Assembly (NCBI GenBank): GCA_958295665.1
Contig: OY282560.1
Span: 48,298,333-48,362,332, forward strand
From: Tipula vernalis
Lineage: Eukaryota > Arthropoda > Insecta > Diptera > Tipulidae
Direction: 5' to 3'
DNA: 64,000 nucleotides
Part shown: positions 21,661 through 36,900 of the stretch, in pieces
Position numbering within the stretch: position 1 is the stretch's first letter
Layout: every line of letters starts with the position of its first letter
Position numbers and translations under genes: made by a program
The notes under the pieces: generated by a model
Database searches by the model: none
Told to the model about the DNA's origin: nothing
What the model saw: the letters and a program-made list of their open reading frames with translations, nothing else

Positions 21661-21904
21661 AATTTAACAGCAATAATTGGCACAATACACAACAATAAAT
21701 TTAAAAAAACAAATTTAATGAATAATAATAACAAATCGATTAGGTAATTATAATAATTTATTTATTCATATTTTGCGTTTTGTGAAAGCAACTATGCTTA
21801 AAAAGCAAAAAAATTAAAAAAAAAAATAGCGAAGACGCACACCAATTTTATCGATTATTAAGGTTAGTGCCCAATTTGGAGGAATTATAAAAGTTTGAAT
21901 TTTC
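21661..21904. other. AT-rich spacer before the large satellite
   Basis: Rich in A/T runs, with nothing recognisable. Similarity to the 334-bp unit fades out between about 21920 and 21900, so the array edge is gradual. Confidence 0.5.
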
Positions 21905-24900
21905 GTCTTTTTATACTATAATGACATGTCTCGAGACCCTTAACTGCTGTATCAACGCGTGTTTAGATTCCATAATTATTTCCGTACATTTCATAGAAAA
22001 TTCGATTTGATGAAAATCGCCTTACTATAATCAGACGATTCAGAGCTATAAAAATCCAAAATCTGCAATTGTGCTCCGATTGCTGTTCTTGATACCTCTA
22101 TTGAAAGGCCTCAGGACCTGTACATTTTAAGGCCAACGAGTATTTAGGTTCCTTGATTCCATTGAAAATCACCTTACTATACATCAGCCGATTCTGAGCA
22201 GTAAAAATCCAAAATCTGCAATTGTGCTTAGATTTCTGTTCTTGATACCCTTAATGACAGGTCTCGAGACCCTTAACTGCTGTACCAACGCGTGTTTAGA
22301 TTCCATAATTATTTCCGTACATTTCATAGAAAATTCGATTTGATGAAAATCGCCTTACTATAGATCAGACGATTCAGAGCTATAAAAATCCAAAATCTGC
22401 AATTGTGCTCCGATTGCTGTTCTTGATACCTCTATTGAAAGGCGTCAGGACCTGTACATTTTTAGGCCAACGAGTATTTAGGTTCCTTGATTCCATTGAA
22501 AATCACCTTACTATACATCAGCCGATTCTGAGCAGTAAAAATCCAAAATCTGCAATTGTGCTTAGATTTCTGTTCTTGATACCCTTAATGACAGGTCTCG
22601 AGACCCTTAACTGCTGTACCAACGCGTGTTTAGATTTCATAATTATTTCCGTACATTTCATAGAAAATTCGATTTGATGAAAATCGCCTTACTATAGATC
22701 AGACGATTCAGAGCTATAAAAATCCAAAATCTGCAATTGTGCTCCGATTGCTGTTCTTGATACCTCTATTGAAAGGCCTCAGGACCTGTACATTTTAAGG
22801 CCAACGAGTATTTAGGTTCCTTGATTCCATTGAAAATCACCTTACTATACATCAGCCGAATCTGAGCAGTAAAAATCCAAAATCTGCAATTGTGCTTAGA
22901 TTTCTGTTCTTGATACCCTTAATGACAGGTCTCGAGACCCTTAACTGCTGTACCAACGCGTGTTAAGATTCCATAATTATTTCCGTACATTTCATAGAAA
23001 ATTCGATTTGATGAAAATCGCCTTACTATAGATCAGACGATTCAGAGCTATAAAAATCCAAAATCTGCAATTGTGCTCCGATTGCTGTTCTTGATACCTC
23101 TATTGAAAGGCGTCAGGACCTGTACATTTTTAGGCCAACGAGTATTTAGGTTCCTTGATTCCATTGAAAATCACCTTACTATACATCAGCCGATTCTGAG
23201 CAGTAAAAATCCAAAATCTGCAATTGTGCTTAGATTTCTGTTCTTGATACCCTTAATGACAGGTCTCGAGACCCTTAACTGCTGTACCAACGCGTGTTTA
23301 GATTCCATAATTATTTCCGTACATTTCATAGAAAATTCGATTTGATGAAAATCGCCTTACTATAGATCAGACGATTCAGAGCTATAAAAATCCAAAATCT
23401 GCAATTGTGCTCCGATTGCTGTTCTTGATACCTCTATTGAAAGGCCTCAGGACCTGTACATTTTAAGGCCAACGAGTATTTAGGTTCCTTGATTCCATTG
23501 AAAATCACCTTACTATACATCAGCCGATTCTGAGCAGTAAAAATCCAAAATCTGCAATTGTGCTTAGATTTCTGTTCTTGATACCTTTAATGACAGGTCT
23601 CGAGACCCTTAACTGCTGTACCAACGCGTGTTTAGATTCCATAATTATTTCCGTACATTTCATAGAAAATTCGATTTGATGAAAATCGCCTTACTATAGA
23701 TCAGACGATTCAGAGCTATAAAAATCCAAAATCTGCAATTGTGCTCCGATTGCTGTTCTTGATACCTCTATTGAAAGGCCTCAGGACCTGTACATTTTAA
23801 GGCCAACGAGTATTTAGGTTCCTTGATTCCATTGAAAATCACCTTACTATACATCAGCCGAATCTGAGCAGTAAAAATCCAAAATCTGCAATTGTGCTTA
23901 GATTTCTGTTCTTGATACCCTTAATGACAGGTCTCGAGACCCTTAACTGCTGTACCAACGCGTGTTTAGATTCCATAATTATTTCCGTACATTTCATAGA
24001 AAATTCGATTTGATGAAAATCGCCTTACTATAGATCAGACGATTCAGAGCTATAAAAATCCAAAATCTGCAATTGTGCTCCGATTGCTGTTCTTGATACC
24101 TCTATTGAAAGGCGTCAGGACCTGTACATTTTTAGGCCAACGAGTATTTAGGTTCCTTGATTCCATTGAAAATCACCTTACTATACATCAGCCGATTCTG
24201 AGCAGTAAAAATCCAAAATCTGCAATTGTGCTTAGATTTCTGTTCTTGATACCCTTAATGACAGGTCTCGAGACCCTTAACTGCTGTACCAACGCGTGTT
24301 TAGATTCCATAATTATTTCCGTACATTTCATAGAAAATTCGATTTGATGAAAATCGCCTTACTATAGATCAGACGATTCAGAGCTATAAAAATCCAAAAT
24401 CTGCAATTGTGCTCCGATTGCTGTTCTTGATACCTCTATTGAAAGGCGTCAGGACCTGTACATTTTTAGGCCAACGAGTATTTAGGTTCCTTGATTCCAT
24501 TGAAAATCACCTTACTATACATCAGCCGATTCTGAGCAGTAAAAATCCAAAATCTGCAATTGTGCTTAGATTTCTGTTCTGGATACCCTTAATGACAGGT
24601 CTCGAGACCCTTAACTGCTGTACCAACGCGTGTTTAGATTCCATAATTATTTCCGTACATTTCATAGAAAATTCGATTTGATGAAAATCGCCTTACTATA
24701 GATCAGACGATTCAGAGCTATAAAAATCCAAAATCTGCAATTGTGCTCCGATTGCTGTTCTTGATACCTCTATTGAAAGGCCTCAGGACCTGTACATTTT
24801 AAGGCCAACGAGTATTTAGGTTCCTTGATTCCATTGAAAATCACCTTACTATACATCAGCCGATTCTGAGCAGTAAAAATCCAAAATCTGCAATTGTGCT

Positions 24901-27900
24901 TAGATTTCTGTTCTTGATACCCTTAATGACAGGTCTCGAGACCCTTAACTGCTGTACCAACGCGTGTTTAGATTCCATAATTATTTCCGTACATTTCATA
25001 GAAAATTCGATTTGATGAAAATCGCCTTACTATAGATCAGACGATTCAGAGCTATAAAAATCCAAAATCTGCAATTGTGCTCCGATTGCTGTTCTTGATA
25101 CCTCTATTGAAAGGCCTCAGGACCTGTACATTTTAAGGCCAACGAGTATTTAGGTTCCTTGATTCCATTGAAAATCACCTTACTATACATCAGCCGAATC
25201 TGAGCAGTAAAAATCCAAAATCTGCAATTGTGCTTAGATTTCTGTTCTTGATACCTTTAATGACAGGTCTCGAGACCCTTAACTGCTGTACCAACGCGTG
25301 TTTAGATTCCATAATTATTTCCGTACATTTCATAGAAAATTCGATTTGATGAAAATCGCCTTACTATAGATCAGACGATTCAGAGCTATAAAAATCCAAA
25401 ATCTGCAATTGTGCTCCGATTGCTGTTCTTGATACCTCTATTGAAAGGCCTCAGGACCTGTACATTTTTAGGCCAACGAGTATTTAGGTTCCTTGATTCC
25501 ATTGAAAATCACCTTACTATACATCAGCCGAATCTGAGCAGTAAAAATCCAAAATCTGCAATTGTGCTTAGATTTCGGTTCTTGATACCTTTAATGACAG
25601 GTCTCGAGACCCTTAACTGCTGTACCAACGCGTGTTTAGATTCCATAATTATTTCCGTACATTTCATAGAAAATTCGATTTGATGAAAATCGCCTTACTA
25701 TAGATCAGACGATTCAGAGCTATAAAAATCCAAAATCTGCATTTGTGCTCCGATTGCTGTTCTTGATACCTCTATTGAAAGGCCTCAGGACCTGTACATT
25801 TTAAGGTCAACGAGTATTTAGGTTCCTTGATTCCATTGAAAATCACCTTACTATACATCAGCCGATTCTGAGCAGTAAAAATCCAAAATCTGCAATTGTG
25901 CTTAGATTTCTGTTCTTGATACCCTTAATGACAGGTCTCGAGACCCTTAACTGCTGTACCAACGCGTGTTTAGATTCCATAATTATTTCCGTACATTTCA
26001 TAGAAAATTCGATTTGATGAAAATCGCCTTACTATAGATCAGACGATTCAGAGCTATAAAAATCCAAAATCTGCAATTGTGCTCCGATTGCTGTTCTTGA
26101 TACCTCTATTGAAAGGCCTCAGGACCTGTACATTTTTAGGCCAACGAGTATTTAGGTTCCTTGATTCCATTGAAAATCACCTTACTATACATCAGCCGAA
26201 TCTGAGCAGTAAAAATCCAAAATCTGCAATTGTGCTTAGATTTCTGTTCTTGATACCTTTAATGACAGGTCTCGAGACCCTTAACTGCTGTACCAACGCG
26301 TGTTTAGATTCCATAATTATTTCCGTACATTTCATAGAAAACTCGATTTGATGAAAATCGCCTTACTATAGATCAGACGATTCAGAGCTATAAAAATCCA
26401 AAATCTGCAATTGTGCTCCGATTGCTGTTCTTGATACCTCTATTGAAAGGCGTCAGGACCTGTACATTTTTAGGCCAACGAGTATTTAGGTTCCTTGATT
26501 CCATTGAAAATCACCTTACTATACATCAGCCGATTCTGAGCAGTAAAAATCCAAAATCTGCAATTGTGCTTAGATTTCTGTTCTTGATACCTTTAATGAC
26601 AGGTCTCGAGACCCTTAACTGCTGTACCAACGCGTGTTTAGATTCCATAATTATTTCCGTACATTTCATAGAAAATTCGATTTGATGAAAATCGCCTTAC
26701 TATAGATCAGACGATTCAGAGCTATAAAAATCCAAAATCTGCAATTGTGCTCCGATTGCTGTTCTTGATACCTCTATTGAAAGGCGTCAGGACCTGTACA
26801 TTTTTAGGCCAACGAGTATTTAGGTTCCTTGATTCCATTGAAAATCACCTTACTATACATCAGCCGATTCTGAGCAGTAAAAATCCAAAATCTGCAATTG
26901 TGCTTAGATTTCTGTTCTTGATACCCTTAATGACAGGTCTCGAGACCCTTAACTGCTGTACCAACGCGTGTTTAGATTCCATAATTATTTCCGTACATTT
27001 CATAGAAAATTCGATTTGATGAAAATCGCCTTACTATAGATCAGACGATTCAGAGCTATAAAAATCCAAAATCTGCAATTGTGCTCCGATTGCTGTTCTT
27101 GATACCTCTATTGAAAGGCGTCAGGACCTGTACATTTTTAGGCCAACGAGTATTTAGGTTCCTTGATTCCATTGAAAATCACCTTACTATACATCAGCCG
27201 ATTCTGAGCAGTAAAAATCCAAAATCTGCAATTGTGCTTAGATTTCTGTTCTTGATACCTTTAATGACAGGTCTCGAGACCCTTAACTGATGTACCAACG
27301 CGTGTTTAGATTCCATAATTATTTCCGTACATTTCATAGAAAATTCGATTTGATGAAAATCGCCTTACTATAGATCAGACGATTCAGAGCTATAAAAATC
27401 CAAAATCTGCAATTGTGCTCCGATTGCTGTTCTTGATACCTCTATTGAAAGGCGTCAGGACCTGTACATTTTTAGGCCAACGAGTATTTAGGTTCCTTGA
27501 TTCCATTGAAAATCACCTTACTATACATCAGCCGATTCTGAGCAGTAAAAATCCAAAATCTGCAATTGTGCTTAGATTTCTGTTCTTGATACCCTTAATG
27601 ACAGGTCTCGAGACCCTTAACTGCTGTACCAACGCGTGTTTAGATTCCATAATTATTTCCGTACATTTCATAGAAAATTCGATTTGATGAAAATCGCCTT
27701 ACTATAGATCAGACGATTCAGAGCTATAAAAATCCAAAATCTGCAATTGTGCTCCGATTGCTGTTCTTGATACCTCTATTGAAAGGCGTCAGGACCTGTA
27801 CATTTTTAGGCCAACGAGTATTTAGGTTCCTTGATTCCATTGAAAATCACCTTACTATACATCAGCCGATTCTGAGCAGTAAAAATCCAAAATCTGCAAT

Positions 27901-30900
27901 TGTGCTTAGATTTCTGTTCTTGATACCCTTAATGACAGGTCTCGAGACCCTTAACTGCTGTACCAACGCGTGTTTAGATTCCATAATTATTTCCGTACAT
28001 TTCATAGAAAATTCGATTTGATGAAAATCGCCTTACTATAGATCAGACGATTCAGAGCTATAAAAATCCAAAATCTGCAATTGTGCTCCGATTGCTGTTC
28101 TTGATACCTCTATTGAAAGGCGTCAGGACCTGTACATTTTTAGGCCAACGAGTATTTAGGTTCCTTGATTCCATTGAAAATCACCTTACTATACATCAGC
28201 CGATTCTGAGCAGTAAAAATCCAAAATCTGCAATTGTGCTTAGATTTCTGTTCTTGATACCTTTAATGACAGGTCTCGAGACCCTTAACTGATGTACCAA
28301 CGCGTGTTTAGATTCCATAATTATTTCCGTACATTTCATAGAAAATTCGATTTGATGAAAATCGCCTTACTATAGATCAGACGATTCAGAGCTATAAAAA
28401 TCCAAAATCTGCAATTGTGCTCCGATTGCTGTTCTTGATACCTCTATTGAAAGGCGTCAGGACCTGTACATTTTTAGGCCAACGAGTATTTAGGTTCCTT
28501 GATTCCATTGAAAATCACCTTACTATACATCAGCCGATTCTGAGCAGTAAAAATCCAAAATCTGCAATTGTGCTTAGATTTCTGTTCTTGATACCCTTAA
28601 TGACAGGTCTCGAGACCCTTAACTGCTGTACCAACGCGTGTTTAGATTCCATAATTATTTCCGTACATTTCATAGAAAATTCGATTTGATGAAAATCGCC
28701 TTACTATAGATCAGACGATTCAGAGCTATAAAAATCCAAAATCTGCAATTGTGCTCCGATTGCTGTTCTTGATACCTCTATTGAAAGGCGTCAGGACCTG
28801 TACATTTTTAGGCCAACGAGTATTTAGGTTCCTTGATTCCATTGAAAATCACCTTACTATACATCAGCCGATTCTGAGCAGTAAAAATCCAAAATCTGCA
28901 ATTGTGCTTAGATTTCTGTTCTTGATACCCTTAATGACAGGTCTCGAGACCCTTAACTGCTGTACCAACGCGTGTTTAGATTCCATAATTATTTCCGTAC
29001 ATTTCATAGAAAATTCGATTTGATGAAAATCGCCTTACTATAGATCAGACGATTCAGAGCTATAAAAATCCAAAATCTGCAATTGTGCTCCGATTGCTGT
29101 TCTTGATACCTCTATTGAAAGGCGTCAGGACCTGTACATTTTTAGGCCAACGAGTATTTAGGTTCCTTGATTCCATTGAAAATCACCTTACTATACATCA
29201 GCCGATTCTGAGCAGTAAAAATCCAAAATCTGCAATTGTGCTTAGATTTCTGTTCTTGATACCCTTAATGACAGGTCTCGAGACCCTTAACTGCTGTACC
29301 AACGCGTGTTTAGATTCCATAATTATTTCCGTACATTTCATAGAAAATTCGATTTGATGAAAATCGCCTTACTATAGATCAGACGATTCAGAGCTATAAA
29401 AATCCAAAATCTGCAATTGTGCTCCGATTGCTGTTCTTGATACCTCTATTGAAAGGCCTCAGGACCTGTACATTTTAGGGCCAACGAGTATTTAGGTTCC
29501 TTGATTCCATTGAAAATCACCTTACTATACATCAGCCGATTCTGAGCAGTAAAAATCCAAAATCTGCAATTGTGCTTAGATTTCTGTTCTTGATACCTTT
29601 AATGACAGGTCTCGAGACCCTTAACTGCTGTACCAACGCGTGTTTAGATTCCATAATTATTTCCGTACATTTCATAGAAAATTCGATTTGATGAAAATCG
29701 CCTTACTATAGATCAGACGATTCAGAGCTATAAAAATCCAAAATCTGCAATTGTGCTCCGATTGCTGTTCTTGATACCTCTATTGAAAGGCGTCAGGACC
29801 TGTACATTTTTAGGCCAACGAGTATTTAGGTTCCTTGATTCCATTGAAAATCACCTTACTATACATCAGCCGATTCTGAGCAGTAAAAATCCAAAATCTG
29901 CAATTGTGCTTAGATTTCTGTTCTTGATACCCTTAATGACAGGTCTCGAGACCCTTAACTGCTGTACCAACGCGTGTTTAGATTCCATAATTATTTCCGT
30001 ACATTTCATAGAAAATTCGATTTGATGAAAATCGCCTTACTATAGATCAGACGATTCAGAGCTATAAAAATCCAAAATCTGCAATTGTGCTCCGATTGCT
30101 GTTCTTGATACCTCTATTGAAAGGCGTCAGGACCTGTACATTTTTAGGCCAACGAGTATTTAGGTTCCTTGATTCCATTGAAAATCACCTTACTATACAT
30201 CAGCCGATTCTGAGCAGTAAAAATCCAAAATCTGCAATTGTGCTTAGATTTCTGTTCTTGATACCTTTAATGACAGGTCTCGAGACCCTTAACTGATGTA
30301 CCAACGCGTGTTTAGATTCCATAATTATTTCCGTACATTTCATAGAAAATTCGATTTGATGAAAATCGCCTTACTATAGATCAGACGATTCAGAGCTATA
30401 AAAATCCAAAATCTGCAATTGTGCTCCGATTGCTGTTCTTGATACCTCTATTGAAAGGCGTCAGGACCTGTACATTTTTAGGCCAACGAGTATTTAGGTT
30501 CCTTGATTCCATTGAAAATCACCTTACTATACATCAGCCGATTCTGAGCAGTAAAAATCCAAAATCTGCAATTGTGCTTAGATTTCTGTTCTTGATACCC
30601 TTAATGACAGGTCTCGAGACCCTTAACTGCTGTACCAACGCGTGTTTAGATTCCATAATTATTTCCGTACATTTCATAGAAAATTCGATTTGATGAAAAT
30701 CGCCTTACTATAGATCAGACGATTCAGAGCTATAAAAATCCAAAATCTGCAATTGTGCTCCGATTGCTGTTCTTGATACCTCTATTGAAAGGCGTCAGGA
30801 CCTGTACATTTTTAGGCCAACGAGTATTTAGGTTCCTTGATTCCATTGAAAATCACCTTACTATACATCAGCCGATTCTGAGCAGTAAAAATCCAAAATC

Positions 30901-33900
30901 TGCAATTGTGCTTAGATTTCTGTTCTTGATACCCTTAATGACAGGTCTCGAGACCCTTAACTGCTGTACCAACGCGTGTTTAGATTCCATAATTATTTCC
31001 GTACATTTCATAGAAAATTCGATTTGATGAAAATCGCCTTACTATAGATCAGACGATTCAGAGCTATAAAAATCCAAAATCTGCAATTGTGCTCCGATTG
31101 CTGTTCTTGATACCTCTATTGAAAGGCGTCAGGACCTGTACATTTTTAGGCCAACGAGTATTTAGGTTCCTTGATTCCATTGAAAATCACCTTACTATAC
31201 ATCAGCCGATTCTGAGCAGTAAAAATCCAAAATCTGCAATTGTGCTTAGATTTCTGTTCTTGATACCCTTAATGACAGGTCTCGAGACCCTTAACTGCTG
31301 TACCAACGCGTGTTTAGATTCCATAATTATTTCCGTACATTTCATAGAAAATTCGATTTGATGAAAATCGCCTTACTATAGATCAGACGATTCAGAGCTA
31401 TAAAAATCCAAAATCTGCAATTGTGCTCCGATTGCTGTTCTTGATACCTCTATTGAAAGGCGTCAGGACCTGTACATTTTTAGGCCAACGAGTATTTAGG
31501 TTCCTTGATTCCATTGAAAATCACCTTACTATACATCAGCCGATTCTGAGCAGTAAAAATCCAAAATCTGCAATTGTGCTTAGATTTCTGTTCTTGATAC
31601 CTTTAATGACAGGTCTCGAGACCCTTAACTGCTGTACCAATGCGTGTTTAGATTCCATAATTATTTCCGTACATTTCATAGAAAATTCGATTTGATGAAA
31701 ATCGCCTTACTATAGATCAGACGATTCAGAGCTATAAAAATCCAAAATCTGCAATTGTGCTCCGATTGCTGTTCTTGATACCTCTATTGAAAGGCGTCAG
31801 GACCTGTACATTTTTAGGCCAACGAGTATTTAGGTTCCTTGATTCCATTGAAAATCACCTTACTATACATCAGCCGATTCTGAGCAGTAAAAATCCAAAA
31901 TCTGCAATTGTGCTTAGATTTCTGTTCTTGATACCCTTAATGACAGGTCTCGAGACCCTTAACTGCTGTACCAACGCGTGTTTAGATTCCATAATTATTT
32001 CCGTACATTTCATAGAAAATTCGATTTGATGAAAATCGCCTTACTATAGATCAGACGATTCAGAGCTATAAAAATCCAAAATCTGCAATTGTGCTCCGAT
32101 TGCTGTTCTTGATACCTCTATTGAAAGGCGTCAGGACCTGTACATTTTTAGGCCAACGAGTATTTAGGTTCCTTGATTCCATTGAAAATCACCTTACTAT
32201 ACATCAGCCGATTCTGAGCAGTAAAAATCCAAAATCTGCAATTGTGCTTAGATTTCTGTTCTTGATACCTTTAATGACAGGTCTCGAGACCCTTAACTGC
32301 TGTACCAACGCGTGTTTAGATTCCATAATTATTTCCGTACATTTCATAGAAAATTCGATTTGATGAAAATCGCCTTACTATAGATCAGACGATTCAGAGC
32401 TATAAAAATCCAAAATCTGCAATTGTGCTCCGATTGCTGTTCTTGATACCTCTATTGAAAGGCCTCAGGACCTGTACATTTTTAGGCCAACGAGTATTTA
32501 GGTTCCTTGATTCCATTGAAAATCACCTTACTATACATCAGCCGATTCTGAGCAGTAAAAATCCAAAATCTGCAATTGTGCTTAGATTTCTGTTCTTGAT
32601 ACCCTTAATGACAGGTCTCGAGACCCTTAACTGCTGTACCAACGCGTGTTTAGATTCCATAATTATTTCCGTACATTTCATAGAAAATTCGATTTGATGA
32701 AAATCGCCTTACTATAGATCAGACGATTCAGAGCTATAAAAATCCAAAATCTGCAATTGTGCTCCGATTGCTGTTCTTGATACCTCTATTGAAAGGCCTC
32801 AGGACCTGTACATTTTTAGGCCAACGAGTATTTAGGTTCCTTGATTCCATTGAAAATCACCTTACTATACATCAGCCGATTCTGAGCAGTAAAAATCCAA
32901 AATCTGCAATTGTGCTTAGATTTCTGTTCTTGATACCCTTAATGACAGGTCTCGAGACCCTTAACTGCTGTACCAACGCGTGTTTAGATTCCATAATTAT
33001 TTCCGTACATTTCATAGAAAATTCGATTTGATGAAAATCGCCTTACTATAGATCAGACGATTCAGAGCTATAAAAATCCAAAATCTGCAATTGTGCTCCG
33101 ATTGCTGTTCTTGATACCTCTATTGAAAGGCGTCAGGACCTGTACATTTCTAGGCCAACGAGTATTTAGGTTCCTTGATTCCATTGAAAATCACCTTACT
33201 ATACATCAGCCGATTCTGAGCAGTAAAAATCCAAAATCTGCAATTGTGCTTAGATTTCTGTTCTTGATACCCTTAATGACAGGTCTCGAGACCCTTAACT
33301 GCTGTACCAACGCGTGTTTAGATTCCATAATTATTTCCGTACATTTCATAGAAAATTCGATTTGATGAAAATCGCCTTACTATAGATCAGACGATTCAGA
33401 GCTATAAAAATCCAAAATCTGCAATTGTGCTCCGATTGCTGTTCTTGATACCTCTATTGAAAGGCGTCAGGACCTGTACATTTTTAGGCCAACGAGTATT
33501 TAGGTTCCTTGATTCCATTGAAAATCACCTTACTATACATCAGCCGATTCTGAGCAGTAAAAATCCAAAATCTGCAATTGTGCTTAGATTTCTGTTCTTG
33601 ATACCTTTAATGACAGGTCTCGAGACCCTTAACTGCTGTACCAACGCGTGTTTAGATTCCATAATTATTTCCGTACATTTCATAGAAAATTCGATTTGAT
33701 GAAAATCGCCTTACTATAGATCAGACGATTCAGAGCTATAAAAATCCAAAATCTGCAATTGTGCTCCGATTGCTGTTCTTGATACCTCTATTGAAAGGCG
33801 TCAGGACCTGTACATTTTTAGGCCAACGAGTATTTAGGTTCCTTGATTCCATTGAAAATCACCTTACTATACATCAGCCGATTCTGAGCAGTAAAAATCC

Positions 33901-36900
33901 AAAATCTGCAATTGTGCTTAGATTTCTGTTCTTGATACCTTTAATGACAGGTCTCGAGACCCTTAACTGCTGTACCAATGCGTGTTTAGATTCCATAATT
34001 ATTTCCGTACATTTCATAGAAAATTCGATTTGATGAAAATCGCCTTACTATAGATCAGACGATTCAGAGCTATAAAAATCCAAAATCTGCAATTGTGCTC
34101 CGATTGCTGTTCTTGATACCTCTATTGAAAGGCGTCAGGACCTGTACATTTTTAGGCCAACGAGTATTTAGGTTCCTTGATTCCATTGAAAATCACCTTA
34201 CTATACATCAGCCGATTCTGAGCAGTAAAAATCCAAAATCTGCAATTGTGCTTAGATTTCTGTTCTTGATACCCTTAATGACAGGTCTCGAGACCCTTAA
34301 CTGCTGTACCAACGCGTGTTTAGATTCCATAATTATTTCCGTACATTTCATAGAAAATTCGATTTGATGAAAATCGCCTTACTATAGATCAGACGATTCA
34401 GAGCTATAAAAATCCAAAATCTGCAATTGTGCTCCGATTGCTGTTCTTGATACCTCTATTGAAAGGCGTCAGGACCTGTACATTTTTAGGCCAACGAGTA
34501 TTTAGGTTCCTTGATTCCATTGAAAATCACCTTACTATACATCAGCCGATTCTGAGCAGTAAAAATCCAAAATCTGCAATTGTGCTTAGATTTCTGTTCT
34601 TGATACCTTTAATGACAGGTCTCGAGACCCTTAACTGCTGTACCAACGCGTGTTTAGATTCCATAATTATTTCCGTACATTTCATAGAAAATTCGATTTG
34701 ATGAAAATCGCCTTACTATAGATCAGACGATTCAGAGCTATAAAAATCCAAAATCTGCAATTGTGCTTCGATTGCTGTTCTTGATACCTCTATTGAAAGG
34801 CATCAGGACCTGTACATTTTTAGGCCAACGAGTATTTAGGTTCCTTGATTCCATTGAAAATCACCTTACTATACATCAGCCGATTCTGAGCAGTAAAAAT
34901 CCAAAATCTGCAATTGTGCTTAGATTTCTGTTCTTGATACCTTTAATGACAGGTCTCGAGACCCTTAACTGCTGTACCAACGCGTGTTTAGATTCCATAA
35001 TTATTTCCGTACATTTCATAGAAAATTCGATTTGATGAAAATCGCCTTACTATAGATCAGACGATTCAGAGCTATAAAAATCCAAAATCTGCAATTGTGC
35101 TCCGATTGCTGTTCTTGATACCTCTATTGAAAGGCGTCAGGACCTGTACATTTTTAGGCCAACGAGTATTTAGGTTCCTTGATTCCATTGAAAATCACCT
35201 TACTATACATCAGCCGATTCTGAGCAGTAAAAATCCAAAATCTGCAATTGTGCTTAGATTTCTGTTCTTGATACCCTTAATGACAGGTCTCGAGACCCTT
35301 AACTGCTTTACCAACGCGTGTTTAGATTCCATAATTATTTCCGTACATTTCATAGAAAATTCGATTTGATGAAAATCGCCTTACTATAGATCAGACGATT
35401 CAGAGCTATAAAAATCCAAAATCTGCAATTGTGCTCCGATTGCTGTTCTTGATACCTCTATTGAAAGGCGTCAGGACCTGTACATTTTTAGGCCAACGAG
35501 TATTTAGGTTCCTTGATTCCATTGAAAATCACCTTACTATACATCAGCCGATTCTGAGCAGTAAAAATCCAAAATCTGCAATTGTGCTTAGATTTCTGTT
35601 CTTGATACCTTTAATGACAGGTCTCGAGACCCTTAACTGCTGTACCAACGCGTGTTTAGATTCCATAATTATTTCCGTACATTTCATAGAAAATTCGATT
35701 TGATGAAAATCGCCTTACTATAGATCAGACGATTCAGAGCTATAAAAATCCAAAATCTGCAATTGTGCTCCGATTGCTGTTCTTGATACCTCTATTGAAA
35801 GGCGTCAGGACCTGTACATTTTTAGGCCAACGAGTATTTAGGTTCCTTGATTCCATTGAAAATCACCTTACTATACATCAGCCGATTCTGAGCAGTAAAA
35901 ATCCAAAATCTGCAATTGTGCTTAGATTTCTGTTCTTGATACCCTTAATGACAGGTCTCGAGACCCTTAACTGCTGTACCAACGCGTGTTTAGATTCCAT
36001 AATTATTTCCGTACATTTCATAGAAAATTCGATTTGATGAAAATCGCCTTACTATAGATCAGACGATTCAGAGCTATAAAAATCCAAAATCTGCAATTGT
36101 ACTCCGATTGCTGTTCTTGATACCTCTATTGAAAGGCGTCAGGACCTGTACATTTTTAGGCCAACGAGTATTTAGGTTCCTTGATTCCATTGAAAATCAC
36201 CTTACTATACATCAGCCGATTCTGAGCAGTAAAAATCCAAAATCTGCAATTGTGCTTAGATTTCTGTTCTTGATACCCTTAATGACAGGTCTCGAGACCC
36301 TTAACTGCTGTACCAACGCGTGTTTAGATTCCATAATTATTTCCGTACATTTCATAGAAAATTCGATTTGATGAAAATCGCCTTACTATAGATCAGACGA
36401 TTCAGAGCTATAAAAATCCAAAATCTGCAATTGTGCTCCGATTGCTGTTCTTGATACCTCTATTGAAAGGCGTCAGGACCTGTACATTTTTAGGCCAACG
36501 AGTATTTAGGTTCCTTGATTCCATTGAAAATCACCTTACTATACATCAGCCGATTCTGAGCAGTAAAAATCCAAAATCTGCAATTGTGCTTAGATTTCTG
36601 TTCTTGATACCCTTAATGACAGGTCTCGAGACCCTTAACTGCTGTACCAACGCGTGTTTAGATTCCATAATTATTTCCGTACATTTCATAGAAAATTCGA
36701 TTTGATGAAAATCGCCTTACTATAGATCAGACGATTCAGAGCTATAAAAATCCAAAATCTGCAATTGTGCTCCGATTGCTGTTCTTGATACCTCTATTGA
36801 AAGGCGTCAGGACCTGTACATTTTTAGGCCAACGAGTATTTAGGTTCCTTGATTCCATTGAAAATCACCTTACTATACATCAGCCGATTCTGAGCAGTAA

